From assembly GCA_947041225.1 (NCBI GenBank), contig CAMRDM010000015.1, positions 1 to 32,494 on the forward strand: a stretch of DNA of 32,494 bases, given 5' to 3'. The DNA comes from an uncultured Deferribacteraceae bacterium (lineage in GTDB: Bacteria > Chrysiogenota > Deferribacteres > Deferribacterales > Mucispirillaceae). Of this stretch, positions 15,802 to 24,758 are shown in pieces (position 1 is the first letter of the stretch; each line of letters starts with the position of its first letter). A model generated the notes under the pieces. It was not told the DNA's origin, did not search any database, and saw nothing but the letters and a program-made list of their open reading frames with translations. The position numbers were made by a program, and so were the translations under genes.

Positions 15802-16566
15802 CTAACCCATGGTTGCTATTTTGTTAGCTGAAGTAGCAAGTATCTCATCATGAGTTTGAACTACCTTTGCGTATATCTCATATCCTCTTGAGGCATCGAT
15901 CATTCTTACCATTTCGCTTATAGGATTAACATTTGAATCCTCTAAGAACCCTTGATACATCTGTGGAGATGTAGCAGGTGTTGGTTCAATATCTACTGCT
16001 GCAAAAAGATTTCTACCAACCTTTTGAAGATACGATAAATCATCAAACTCTGATAATCCTAAAGAGTTAATAATTACTTCATCAGAGTAAATATTCCCCT
16101 CTCTATCAGTAGAGATATATGTTCCATCAGGAATATTAATAGGAGCTCCATCCTCTAGGTTTGACATAACTGGATACCCCTCTCTAGTAACAAGATCACC
16201 GTTTTCATTAATGGTGAAATCACCAGCTCTTGTATAGCGTATACCCCATGGAGTATCTATTGAGAAAAAAGCGTTCTCTTTAACAAGCGCTAAATCAAAA
16301 ACATTACCAGTTTGTTTTAGTTCACCATTTTCATGATTAGTATAGATATCGTCAAGTATCACAGCTGTATTGATAGACTTATTATAAAGAGTGTTTCTTA
16401 TCCATGTTTGTGGAAGCCTCTCCTCATTAGGTCTAAAAACAGAGAAAATAGCTTGTTCTTTCTTAAAACCAGTCGTGTTAACATTTGCTAGATTATTAGA
16501 TATAACATCTAATCTTGTTTGTTGCATCAGCATACCACTCGTTGCTGTATATAATCCGTTTAGCAT
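15802..16566 (-). CDS. flgF: Flagellar proximal rod protein FlgF
   Basis: This FlgG-like protein of 254 residues begins LNGLYTATSGMLMQQTRLDV and ISNNLANVNTTGFKK and carries GIRYTRAGDFTINENGDLV and the C-terminal NVNPISEMVRMIDASRGYE. FlgF is the proximal rod subunit, and the divergent central domain and position before flgG support flgF. The start is ATG 16566, with GGAAGAGG about 8 bases upstream; a start at 16596 would overlap the preceding lipoprotein gene. Only one base separates it from that gene, so the two are almost certainly coupled. Confidence 0.92.
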   Translation of the reverse strand: MLNGLYTATSGMLMQQTRLDVISNNLANVNTTGFKKEQAIFSVFRPNEERLPQTWIRNTLYNKSINTAVILDDIYTNHENGELKQTGNVFDLALVKENAFFSIDTPWGIRYTRAGDFTINENGDLVTREGYPVMSNLEDGAPINIPDGTYISTDREGNIYSDEVIINSLGLSEFDDLSYLQKVGRNLFAAVDIEPTPATSPQMYQGFLEDSNVNPISEMVRMIDASRGYEIYAKVVQTHDEILATSANKIATMG

Positions 16567-16567
16567 A

Positions 16568-17215
16568 TTATCTACCTCTTCCTGAAACTTCACCAAATGC
16601 GACAGGTATCGCTTTTTGAAAAGTTTCTTCCATAGCTATAATAGTTAGTTCTTGAACCGGTTTAGCGTGTTTTGCTGGATAATAATAAAAATTCTTATCA
16701 GATTTTGACACCACTTGAATAGTGGAGAAAAATATTGGTTGTTCGTTAACTTCCATAATCGTAATCTGTATTGTAGAGTAATTTTTTCCGTAGTTAGAGT
16801 TGAATGACTCTCTTATATCTGTTCTCAAAATATAATCTGCCATCGCTAGATCTTTTACAGGTTCTGCAAAGTTGTTAATTCTAAAATACCCCTCAACCAT
16901 ATTACTATAATATGTATCATACTCTTTTTTTTCTGGAGTTGTGATAGATGATGGTAGTATATAAATCTTCGATCCCTCAGGCAAGATTTCGTATGGATTA
17001 ATTGACATTATTCCAACTTGTGCCCTTGTTTTATCGATCAGTAATGATGAAAAACTTGTTTCAATCTCAGTAATAATAAGTAGTGGATAAAAACCTGTTT
17101 GAACAAATTTCAACGGGTTTAAAACATTTACAGCACCCATCCAAGTTGTACAACCAGTCGTAAATAACTGCACTATCATCATTACTGATATTAATATAAA
17201 ATTCGCCCTTTTCAT
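16568..17215 (-). CDS. Lipoprotein heading the flagellar rod operon
   Basis: The signal peptide ends with lipobox TTGC (Cys22), so the protein is a probable outer- or inner-membrane lipoprotein of 215 residues. The mature part contains GFYPLLIITEIETSFSS, DTYYSNMVEGYFRINNFAEP, ADYILRTDIRESF and TIQITIMEVNEQPIFFSTIQ. This alternating pattern is loosely like the LpoB/CsgG/FlgO type of alpha/beta lipoproteins, but I cannot confirm it. It is the first gene after the sigma-54 promoter at 17255-17270 and ends one base before flgF, which ties it to flagellar assembly. Confidence 0.8.
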   Translation of the reverse strand: MKRANFILISVMMIVQLFTTGCTTWMGAVNVLNPLKFVQTGFYPLLIITEIETSFSSLLIDKTRAQVGIMSINPYEILPEGSKIYILPSSITTPEKKEYDTYYSNMVEGYFRINNFAEPVKDLAMADYILRTDIRESFNSNYGKNYSTIQITIMEVNEQPIFFSTIQVVSKSDKNFYYYPAKHAKPVQELTIIAMEETFQKAIPVAFGEVSGRGR

Positions 17216-17254
17216 AATAATATCCTCATAAATTATTCTGCTTGCAACCTATAA

Positions 17255-17270
17255 AGCAACTACCGTGCCA
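17255..17270 (-). promoter_or_regulatory. Sigma-54 (RpoN) promoter of the flagellar rod operon
   Basis: The minus strand reads TGGCACGGTAGTTGCT from 17270 to 17255. It matches the sigma-54 consensus TGGCACR-N4-TTGCW at every defined position, with the GG and GC elements 10 bases apart. Transcription would start about 12 bases past the GC, near 17244, and reach the lipoprotein gene start at 17215. Sigma-54 control of rod and hook genes is known in several flagellated lineages. Confidence 0.85.
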
Positions 17271-17481
17271 AAATATCATTATATTAGATATTATAATTTA
17301 AAATAACTCTAAACTTCTTATAACTTTCTAAATAATTTATTATGAAATTATCAATATAGCTATCTAAGTCAATTAATTTATCTTGAAAATATCGCCTATT
17401 TAATAGCATATCCTAACTCTATCTTGTCAATAAGCGATAAGTGCTACACCTCCTCAACAGTTAGCAAGCGTTAAAACTTCT

Positions 17482-18519
17482 CTATCTATAATCAGTAGTA
17501 AGCTGTAACGTTAATTCTTCTGCTGAAATCTCTTTACAACCAGATGTGTTTTGCCCACTCCATAATGGTGAAAAATCATCACTACCTAGCTTTTCAGAAT
17601 ATGCTCGTAACTGTCCTATTTCGATCGCTGCGTATGGAAAATTTGGTGCTAATGAATGTATATACCCAAGCTCCTTCATAACACGATTAACAATACCTCT
17701 TGCTGGTCTACCTGTGAATAAATTAGTAATAGCTGTATGTTGTGATTTAATATTTTTCAGTGCTAGACGGTGCAGTTGTGATGTTTTCGCTTCAGAACAT
17801 AACATATAAGTAGTTCCTATCTGTACTGCATCAGCACCAAGCAATAAAGCTGCTTGAATACTGTAGTTATCGCTGATACCACCTGTTGCAATAACAGGTA
17901 CTTTTACTTTATTTACAATTTGTGGAAGTAAAGCCGATAGCCCTATCTGAGTAGTTATATCTTCTGATAGAAACATACCTCTATGTCCTCCTGCCTCCAA
18001 GCCTTGAGCAATTATCCCATCAATACCTTTAGACTCAAGCCATAATGCTTCATCAACCGTTGTTGCAGACGACACAATTTTAGATCCCCAGCCTTTGACA
18101 CGACTAAGCAATTCTTTATCTGGAAGTCCGTAATGGAAACTTATAAATTGAGGCTTAAATGGTTCAATAGAATCTGCAATATCATGATTGAATGGTACTC
18201 GTTTAGCACCATCTGGTATACTTTCACACTTGATACCAAATTCCGTAAAATATGGTTCTAATAATGTTTGCCATTTTAAGTGATGTTCTTTATCGTAATT
18301 AAAATGAGTATGGCAGAAAAAATTAAGATTAAACGGGTTATCTGTCGCTTCTTTAATTAGCTTAATTTCTTTTACAATGTCATCAATACTCAACATACCA
18401 CAAGCTAGAGATCCTAAACCTCCTGACTTGCAGACCGCAATCGCTAAAGCGTTATCTTGAATACCTGCCATTGGTGATTGAATGATAGATAGTTTTGTAT
18501 CAAATAAGTTTTTATACAT
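17482..18519 (-). CDS. Nitronate monooxygenase-like FMN enzyme
   Basis: This 345-residue TIM-barrel flavoprotein belongs to the 2-nitropropane dioxygenase/nitronate monooxygenase family, which oxidises alkyl nitronates with FMN and O2. Signatures are IIQSPMAGIQDNALA, KSGGLGSLACG, GLEAGGHRGMF with the catalytic His, VPVIATGGISDN and LLGADAVQIGTTYM for FMN phosphate binding. FabK enoyl reductases share the fold, but the EAGGHRG motif favours the monooxygenase. I use ATG 18519, with AGGAG 5-8 bases upstream; a TTG at 18540 is in frame. It lies on the flagellar strand, 266 bases before the lipoprotein gene, and is separated from it by the sigma-54 promoter. Confidence 0.87.
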   Translation of the reverse strand: MYKNLFDTKLSIIQSPMAGIQDNALAIAVCKSGGLGSLACGMLSIDDIVKEIKLIKEATDNPFNLNFFCHTHFNYDKEHHLKWQTLLEPYFTEFGIKCESIPDGAKRVPFNHDIADSIEPFKPQFISFHYGLPDKELLSRVKGWGSKIVSSATTVDEALWLESKGIDGIIAQGLEAGGHRGMFLSEDITTQIGLSALLPQIVNKVKVPVIATGGISDNYSIQAALLLGADAVQIGTTYMLCSEAKTSQLHRLALKNIKSQHTAITNLFTGRPARGIVNRVMKELGYIHSLAPNFPYAAIEIGQLRAYSEKLGSDDFSPLWSGQNTSGCKEISAEELTLQLTTDYR

Positions 18520-18654
18520 AGCCTCTCCTAACTTGTTCAAGTTTTGAGGATATAAAGCAATTAGAATACCTTAAAACTATTACGATACCTTTTATAACAA
18601 TAAAATAAATTTGATTTGTACGATCTTAATTGTGAAAAACAACAAAATAATAAA

Positions 18655-18686
18655 AAACCTCTACATCGTAAATGATGTAGAGGTTT
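18655..18686 (-). terminator. Strong intrinsic terminator after the barrel-gene pair
   Basis: AAACCTCTACATC (18655-18667) pairs perfectly over 13 bp with GATGTAGAGGTTT (18674-18686) around a 6-base loop. On the minus strand the stem runs into TTTTTTATTATTTTG. It lies about 120 bases past the stop of the 18804-19925 gene and should end that transcript before the nitronate monooxygenase gene. Confidence 0.88.
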
Positions 18687-18803
18687 ATGTAATATATTAC
18701 TCTATAAGTTTAACTGATATATAAAATCTTATATAATACTTGCCTTTTTATAATTATAGTTACTAAATTATCTCTCTGAAATTACTATCAAAATAATGAA
18801 CTG

Positions 18804-19925
18804 TTAAAAATATATAACTGTATAAACTCCTGCAAAAAAATCTGAACCTACATATCTCTGATACTGATCTGCTGTCTGCTCATAGTATGCTATCTCTGGG
18901 ATAACATAAAAGTTTTCACTGACTGCAATAGGAAGGTTTATATATGCTGAAAACTGTATCGGTCCACCGTTTAATGTGATACTCTCATGGCTTGAGGTTG
19001 TATATCCTCCTCCGAACGTTAGCTCTAAGATATCTATTATTCTAACACCCATAGAGGCTGCAATACCTAACGTACCAACATATGTAAAGTTTGTGCTTGA
19101 TTTAAGATACATCGGTAGATAATCCTCTGTATCCCAGTTTTTATCTGCCATACCACCCCATATAGCTAAGTTTGTACCCATGAATACGTTCATAGATAAA
19201 TATACTCTACCAAAATCATACATCACACCAGCACCTAAATAAAATGATTGTAGATAAGTACTCTCATACTGATCCCAACTAATTGACTGCTTTATCTTCA
19301 TGTTATATCCAGCGTAACCTGCATATATTTTATAGATAAAATCATCACGTTCATATCTATACGCTAACTCGAACCTAGGTATATAGTTTGTTAGTTGAAA
19401 AATAGATGGTGAATAACTATCCATATTAAATTCAGGATCATCAGCCCAAATAATTGCGAAACTAAGATTTTTCCATGTTAATCTAATTTGTGGTAGACGT
19501 TGCTCAATTAATGTTCCATATCTCCATAACGCATTGTAATCCTCTGAATATTGTGCAAAATACTCTGAATAACCTGCAAGCGTCCAATCTTTACCAACGG
19601 TTAAAGATAGATCATCTAAAAAGTTATACGTAACAAAGTAACGCTTAAATAAATCTGCTGAGTCTGCTGGTTGTAGCTCTAATACGCCTGATAATTTTTC
19701 ATAACTAAACTCTGTACCGAATAATGTCTCTGTCTCTACTAGGTGAAGTGAAAACCTATCCGTATCTTGAAACCCTGAATTAACATCTTTATTATGTTTA
19801 TAGAAAAAACTCATATCTATCTGTCCATAAAATGATATATCAAACCTTTGTTTAGGTGAAACATCTGCGTAAACAGTTGTTAAGAACGTAAACATATATA
19901 TAGTAATTATAAGTAATAATCTCAT
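18804..19925 (-). CDS. Outer-membrane beta-barrel protein, paralogue B
   Basis: A signal peptide (MRLLLIITIYMFTFLTTVYA) is followed by a protein of alternating amphipathic strands rich in Tyr, Phe and Gly and ending in the aromatic TVIYF, as expected for an outer-membrane barrel. It shares many blocks with the upstream neighbour: RYFVTYNFLDDLSLTVGKDW, GAGVMYDFGRVYLS, IWGGMADKNW, GGGYTTSS and IPEIAYYEQ. The gene is 25 bases after that paralogue and followed by a strong terminator. GGGAG lies 5 bases before ATG 19925. It may be a porin, but solute and family are not identified. Confidence 0.8.
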   Translation of the reverse strand: MRLLLIITIYMFTFLTTVYADVSPKQRFDISFYGQIDMSFFYKHNKDVNSGFQDTDRFSLHLVETETLFGTEFSYEKLSGVLELQPADSADLFKRYFVTYNFLDDLSLTVGKDWTLAGYSEYFAQYSEDYNALWRYGTLIEQRLPQIRLTWKNLSFAIIWADDPEFNMDSYSPSIFQLTNYIPRFELAYRYERDDFIYKIYAGYAGYNMKIKQSISWDQYESTYLQSFYLGAGVMYDFGRVYLSMNVFMGTNLAIWGGMADKNWDTEDYLPMYLKSSTNFTYVGTLGIAASMGVRIIDILELTFGGGYTTSSHESITLNGGPIQFSAYINLPIAVSENFYVIPEIAYYEQTADQYQRYVGSDFFAGVYTVIYF

Positions 19926-19950
19926 GATATCTCCCAAAGATATTGGTATA

Positions 19951-21171
19951 CTAATTTATTTTAGCTCTAAAATAAACACCACCATAAAACTCTGCACCTG
20001 AATATACTCCACTACTGTTAAGTGGCTGTTCTACAACTGATATTTCAGGAATAATCTCAAAATATTGAGTAACCGTTATCGGCATATTTATAAATGCTGA
20101 GTATTGTGATGATGGCTTACCACTCTCAAAAAGCGTTCTTGTTGATACCGTATAACCACCACCTATATGTGCTTTAAGTAGAGAGTTAAACTCAAACCCT
20201 AAAGCTAATGCACCCGATATTGTAAGTATAGAATCAAACTCTCTCTCTCTTCTATCATACACAGGCTCTGTGTCTGTAAAATTACGATTGATATCGTATA
20301 ATCCACCCCAAATAGATATATTTTGTCCTGCAAATAATGATCCTGCAATATACACTAATCCGAAATCGTACATTCCACCGATACCTAAATGATATGAGTC
20401 TATATTTCTACTATTGTAAAACTCCGAATCAGGTGCTGGATAAAATCTAAACTGATAGTTAGAGTAACCACCGTAAACTTTAAAATCATAATTATCTGAT
20501 TGTAAAAAATATGATGCTTCAAATCTCGGTAAGAACTGAGTCTCTTGAAATAGTTCTGGTGGGAAACCTCCGAAACTTACATTTGGTTCTCCTGCCATTA
20601 TCACTGCAAAAGTTAAACCTTTCCATGATACACTTGCAAGTGATGCTCTGATCTCAGCTATTGTTCCAAAACCCATCAACTGATTAGCGTTCATAGCATA
20701 TTGTGGAAAATGTTCAGAATATCTACTAGGAGTATAATCTTTACCTAACTTTAATGATAAATCATCTGTAAAATTGTAACTTACAAAATATCTTCTAAAC
20801 ACATCTTCAAAACTATCTGATGGATGTAACTCTAAAAGTGCAGATATTTTTAAATAATTAAATTTAACACCGAAAAGAGTGTCCTCTGTATTTATACCTA
20901 TATCAAATGAGTCTATCGGTGCTTTACCTGTAATCGCTCTATTTTTATGAGTATAAAACGCTGAAACATCTACATTTCCATAAAAAAGTATATTCGTTTT
21001 ACTAACCTCTGCTCCTTGTACATTTACCTTAGAGTATCTAGGTTCTATCTCTTCTATATTTGTATCGCTAGACTCTATCTCTTGAGCGTTTGCATTAGTA
21101 GATGTGTGTATAAAAAATAACGACATAATTATCGTAATTAAACTAACTCTTCTAATTAAAAAACATAACAT
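19951..21171 (-). CDS. Outer-membrane beta-barrel protein, paralogue A
   Basis: This 406-residue protein has a signal peptide ending near TSTNANA, an acidic 30-40 residue N-terminal extension absent from its paralogue, and then a barrel-like domain. Shared blocks with the 18804 gene include LELHPSDS, RRYFVSYNFTDDLSLKLGKD, YSEHFPQY, GIGGMYDFGLVYIAG, ISIWGGLYDINRN and IPEISVVEQ. It is the first gene of the minus-strand pair, with a promoter at 21217-21245 and a GGAGGG ribosome-binding site just before its ATG. A porin-like role is likely and substrate unknown. Confidence 0.8.
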   Translation of the reverse strand: MLCFLIRRVSLITIIMSLFFIHTSTNANAQEIESSDTNIEEIEPRYSKVNVQGAEVSKTNILFYGNVDVSAFYTHKNRAITGKAPIDSFDIGINTEDTLFGVKFNYLKISALLELHPSDSFEDVFRRYFVSYNFTDDLSLKLGKDYTPSRYSEHFPQYAMNANQLMGFGTIAEIRASLASVSWKGLTFAVIMAGEPNVSFGGFPPELFQETQFLPRFEASYFLQSDNYDFKVYGGYSNYQFRFYPAPDSEFYNSRNIDSYHLGIGGMYDFGLVYIAGSLFAGQNISIWGGLYDINRNFTDTEPVYDRREREFDSILTISGALALGFEFNSLLKAHIGGGYTVSTRTLFESGKPSSQYSAFINMPITVTQYFEIIPEISVVEQPLNSSGVYSGAEFYGGVYFRAKIN

Positions 21172-21216
21172 ACGTATCCCTCCTACCTGTTGATTTCCTA
21201 TCTCTGAAAGACGCTT

Positions 21217-21245
21217 ACTGTACCATATCTAGTAATAAGTTTCAA
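21217..21245 (-). promoter_or_regulatory. Promoter for the tandem barrel genes
   Basis: On the minus strand TTGAAA (21245-21240) and TACAGT (21222-21217) are separated by 17 bases, and the -10 is preceded by TGG as in extended -10 promoters. It is in the divergent region before the 21171 start and gives a leader of about 40 bases. Confidence 0.5.
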
Positions 21246-21349
21246 TATCAATAAGGTATAAAGAATTATCTATTGAGATTAGGTAGACAAACCTTAAGTA
21301 ATGGTATAAAATCAATGTCGTATATATATTAACATGAGGTAGGCTTCAA

Positions 21350-22582
21350 TTGAAATTAGAGCATAGAATTGCTGCTAGATATCTAAAGAGTAGAAATAGA
21401 AATTCACTTCTATCGTTTCTATCTATCATATCTATTGTGGGCATAGTTTTAGGAGTAGCAACATTAATTGTAGTAATATCTGTCCTAACTGGATTTACAA
21501 ATAATCTAAAAGAGAAACTGCTAGGTACAAGCTCTGATATGCTTATAACTAGGTTCGATAGTCTGCCTATTGAAAATTATGAGAAAGTTATTACCGATGT
21601 TGAAAATTATAAAGGTATAGAAAAAGTTACACCGTTTATTATGATGCAAGGACTCCTATCATCAAACAATAATGTTACTGGCGCAATCGTCAAAGGTATA
21701 GATCCTGAACGTGAGGCTGAAGTATCTCAACTAGGGACTTTTATGATCGACTCAACATTAGACGTTTTAAGCGATAATATAAACAATGTCCCAACCATAA
21801 TTCTAGGTATAGATCTTGCAAAAACTTTAGATGTTATAATAGGTGATGAACTAAGTTTAATATCTCCTAGTTCTGCAAAAAGAGGACCGTTCGGTTTAAC
21901 ATCTAAAATGAAAAAGTTTATCGTAGTCGGTGTGTTCGATACAGGATTAGGTGAGTATAATTCTGGGTTCGCTTATACCAACATCAACTCACTTATGACT
22001 TTTAATAAAATGGGAAATACCGTAACAGGTTTATCTGTTAAAGCAACGAAGGGATACGATATTAATAAACTAGCGTTAGAAGTTGGTTCTGGACTTGGAT
22101 ATCCTTACTGGGTAAGAGATTGGATATCTATGAATAAATCGTTATTCTCTGCACTTGAACTTGAAAAATATGCGATGTTTATCGTGCTTGCACTGATAAT
22201 CGTTGTTGCATCATTTAATATAGTTTCAATGATAGCTATAACAGTTAAAGATAAAAGAAAAGATATTGCAATATTAAAATCGTTCGGTGCATCAACAAAA
22301 TTTATAAGAAGAATATTTATCTTTCAAGGTGTAGTAGTTGGCGTACTTGGAACAGTTATAGGAAATCTATTAGCGTTAACTATATCAGTTATATTAAAAT
22401 ATTCTAACTTAATACAGATACCTAAAAATGTATATTTCTCAGATACTATACCTATTGAGATAGATTTTATTGTCTATATTATAGTTACCATCGCAGCATT
22501 TTTGATAACTTTAGTTGCATCTATTTTTCCATCACATATGGCTGCGAAAATAGGTGTAACAGAATCGCTTAGAAAAAATTAA
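21350..22582 (+). CDS. lolC: Lipoprotein-releasing ABC transporter permease LolC/E
   Basis: LolC/E proteins extract mature lipoproteins from the inner membrane and pass them to LolA. This 410-residue protein has the family N-terminus HRIAARYLKSRNRNSLLSFL, a first membrane helix, a large periplasmic domain and three C-terminal helices, with the coupling region ITVKDKRKDIAILKSFGAS before the second helix. The start is TTG 21350, with GAGGT 9 bases upstream. lolD follows after 12 bases. Only one permease gene is present here, so the transporter may be a LolF-type homodimer or use a second permease elsewhere. Confidence 0.92.
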   Translation: MKLEHRIAARYLKSRNRNSLLSFLSIISIVGIVLGVATLIVVISVLTGFTNNLKEKLLGTSSDMLITRFDSLPIENYEKVITDVENYKGIEKVTPFIMMQGLLSSNNNVTGAIVKGIDPEREAEVSQLGTFMIDSTLDVLSDNINNVPTIILGIDLAKTLDVIIGDELSLISPSSAKRGPFGLTSKMKKFIVVGVFDTGLGEYNSGFAYTNINSLMTFNKMGNTVTGLSVKATKGYDINKLALEVGSGLGYPYWVRDWISMNKSLFSALELEKYAMFIVLALIIVVASFNIVSMIAITVKDKRKDIAILKSFGASTKFIRRIFIFQGVVVGVLGTVIGNLLALTISVILKYSNLIQIPKNVYFSDTIPIEIDFIVYIIVTIAAFLITLVASIFPSHMAAKIGVTESLRKN

Positions 22583-22594
22583 TAAGGATTTAAA

Positions 22595-23257
22595 ATGGCT
22601 TTTTTAGAGATACAAAATATCTGTAAAGATTTTACTGTTGGTAGCACAAAATTAACTGTGCTAGATAATATAAATATCTCCTTTACAAAAGGAGAGATCG
22701 TTGCACTTTGTGGACCATCAGGTGCTGGAAAATCTACCCTTATGAATATCATAGGTGGACTTGATAAACCTACATCTGGAGAGATTATCTATAACGGTGA
22801 GAATATCATATCTAACTCTGAAACTGAACTAGATATCTATCGTGGTAAAGAGGTTGGTTTTGTATTTCAAAACTCATACCTATTAGATGATTTCACAGCG
22901 TTAGAAAATGTTATGATGCCTTATCAATTATCGTTTAATGATGATATCAAAACAGCTAAAGAGTACGCTCTTAAACTGCTTGAAGATTTTAAGCTTATAG
23001 ATAGAAAAGATCATTATCCTAAAGAGTTATCAGGTGGAGAACAACAACGTATAGCTGTTGCAAGAGCTATAATAAATTCACCTAATATTATCTTAGCCGA
23101 TGAGCCTACAGGAAACCTTGATAGAACCAACTCTGATTATTTAATAGAACTTCTACAAACTCTTGCAACTGAAAAAAATATTACAGTTATTGTTGTAACA
23201 CACGATGAATTAATTGCAAACAAATTAGATAGAATAATAAAATTAGAGAAAAAATAA
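22595..23257 (+). CDS. lolD: Lipoprotein-releasing ABC transporter ATPase LolD
   Basis: This 220-residue ABC ATPase has Walker A GPSGAGKST (residues 40-48), a Q-loop in VFQNSYLLDDF, signature LSGGEQQRIAVARAI, Walker B IILADEPTGNLD and the switch His in VVTHDE. It lies 12 bases after the LolC/E permease, which fixes its likely partner among MacB-like ATPases. It powers lipoprotein release at the inner membrane. AAGGAT serves as ribosome-binding site. The next gene begins one base after its stop. Confidence 0.93.
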   Translation: MAFLEIQNICKDFTVGSTKLTVLDNINISFTKGEIVALCGPSGAGKSTLMNIIGGLDKPTSGEIIYNGENIISNSETELDIYRGKEVGFVFQNSYLLDDFTALENVMMPYQLSFNDDIKTAKEYALKLLEDFKLIDRKDHYPKELSGGEQQRIAVARAIINSPNIILADEPTGNLDRTNSDYLIELLQTLATEKNITVIVVTHDELIANKLDRIIKLEKK

Positions 23258-23258
23258 T

Positions 23259-23873
23259 ATGAGCATGTTTTATATTTTTGACATAATAGGAACGTTCGCC
23301 TTCGCTATATCTGGTGCACTTATGGGTGCTAAAAAAGAGATGGATCTATACGGTTTATTTATCTTAGGTTTAGTTACAGGAGTCGGTGGAGGTACTTTAA
23401 GAGATGTACTATTTGGAAGAACTCCTCCTTTTATATTTAACGATATAACGTATATTGTATCTGTTATTTTAGCTGTCTTAGTAGTTTTCTTCTTTCACAG
23501 TAAAGTATCTAAAGGAACAAAATTGTTAAATATATTTGATGCTATAGGACTTGGTGTATTTACATGTATCGGTGCGATAATAGCGTTGAATGAAAATATT
23601 GTATGGTACGGAGTTATTTTATCTGCTGTTATGACATCAACTGTTGGTGGAATGATAAGAGATACTTTAGCTGGAGAAGTCCCATTTGTATTACAGAAAG
23701 AGGTGTACGCTTCAGCATCAATATTTGGAGCAATTATATTTTTAATTTTAAATAAAGTTAATGTACCGATCGATATTAATATATTTTTAGTATCTGTGAT
23801 TGTTACAGTTCTACGTCTCTTATCTGTACATAAAAATTGGAGCTTACCAAGAAATATCATTAAAGATCAATAG
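23259..23873 (+). CDS. TRIC-family (UPF0126) membrane cation channel protein
   Basis: This 204-residue protein has about seven membrane helices arranged as two similar halves. Each half carries the family glycine motif, VTGVGGGTLRDVLFGR near residue 45 and STVGGMIRDTLAGE near residue 130. Bacterial TRIC proteins form trimeric monovalent-cation channels; the physiological role here is unknown. The gene starts one base after lolD and is probably cotranscribed with lolC-lolD, although no direct link to lipoprotein export is known. Confidence 0.88.
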   Translation: MSMFYIFDIIGTFAFAISGALMGAKKEMDLYGLFILGLVTGVGGGTLRDVLFGRTPPFIFNDITYIVSVILAVLVVFFFHSKVSKGTKLLNIFDAIGLGVFTCIGAIIALNENIVWYGVILSAVMTSTVGGMIRDTLAGEVPFVLQKEVYASASIFGAIIFLILNKVNVPIDINIFLVSVIVTVLRLLSVHKNWSLPRNIIKDQ

Positions 23874-23886
23874 CTGTTTAATATAT

Positions 23887-23914
23887 TTGTAACAAGTAAT
23901 AGTTCTGATATAAT
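23887..23914 (+). promoter_or_regulatory. Promoter for mtnP-murB
   Basis: A -35 TTGTAA (23887-23892) and a consensus -10 TATAAT (23909-23914) are spaced by 16 bases, with TGA directly before the -10 as in extended -10 promoters. It lies about 50 bases before mtnP. Confidence 0.65.
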
Positions 23915-23963
23915 AGTAGTGAGAAAAAAAATCTCAAACTTAATAAAAAATAATGAGTGCTAG

Positions 23964-24758
23964 ATGAAAAAAATAGGTATTATCGGTGGTAGTGGATTTA
24001 ATCAGATAGAGGGTATTGAACGTCTTGAAAATATAGAAGTTAGTACAGATCACGGTACTCCATCTGCATCTGTGCAACGCTACAAAATAGAAGATCTTGA
24101 AATATATCTTCTTAAACGCCATGGAATGAACCACACTATCGCACCACATAAAATAAATTATAGAGCAAATATCGAGGCGTTCTCTAATCTTGGTATAGAT
24201 AAGATTATCGCATTCGCTGCATCAGGTGCAATAAATAAATCTTATAAACTTGGATCACTCGTTCTATCATCTGACGCTATCGATATGACAAAAAATAGAG
24301 CAAATACCTTCTTTGATAAAGATATCGTAGCTCACATAGATATGTCTGAACCGTTCTGTACTAACCTTCAAAAAGCATTTCTCAAGTCTGCTAAAGATGC
24401 AAATGTTGAAGTAACTGAAAACGGTATAGCTATCTGTACTGAAGGACCTAGAATTGAAACTCCTGCTGAGATTAAATTCTATGAGAAAATCGGTGCTACA
24501 ACCGTTGGTATGACACTATTTCCTGAACTTGTACTTGCTAGAGAGAAAGGTATTTGTTACATATCTGTAGCGATTATATCTAACTACGCAGCTGGAATAG
24601 AACAAAATAAAATCACTGCCGATATGCTAATTGAGAATAGTCGCATATCAAGTGAGAGCATAAATAAGATAACTCTTAACCTCCATAAATATATTGAGTA
24701 CAGTAAAACTTGTCCGTGCGAAAACTCAATTGAAGGAACTGTTTTAAATGCAAATTAA
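23964..24758 (+). CDS. mtnP: Methylthioadenosine/methylthioinosine phosphorylase family protein
   Basis: This 264-residue purine nucleoside phosphorylase-2 family protein has the phosphate-binding IGIIGGSGF, the RHGMNHTIAPHKINYRAN block, AASGAIN, and CTEGPRIETPAEIKFY with GMTLFPEL. It phosphorolyses methylthio-nucleosides in methionine salvage. Where eukaryotic MTAP has a DYD motif for adenine, this protein reads SNYAAGI with Asn, which hints at a 6-oxopurine substrate such as methylthioinosine. The substrate call is an inference. The 3' end overlaps murB by 11 bases. Confidence 0.88.
   Translation: MKKIGIIGGSGFNQIEGIERLENIEVSTDHGTPSASVQRYKIEDLEIYLLKRHGMNHTIAPHKINYRANIEAFSNLGIDKIIAFAASGAINKSYKLGSLVLSSDAIDMTKNRANTFFDKDIVAHIDMSEPFCTNLQKAFLKSAKDANVEVTENGIAICTEGPRIETPAEIKFYEKIGATTVGMTLFPELVLAREKGICYISVAIISNYAAGIEQNKITADMLIENSRISSESINKITLNLHKYIEYSKTCPCENSIEGTVLNAN

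Noticed and set aside
17482..18519. FabK enoyl-ACP reductase as the identity of the flavoprotein
   Set aside because: The EAGGHRG active-site motif and overall length fit nitronate monooxygenases better, and no fatty-acid synthesis genes are adjacent.
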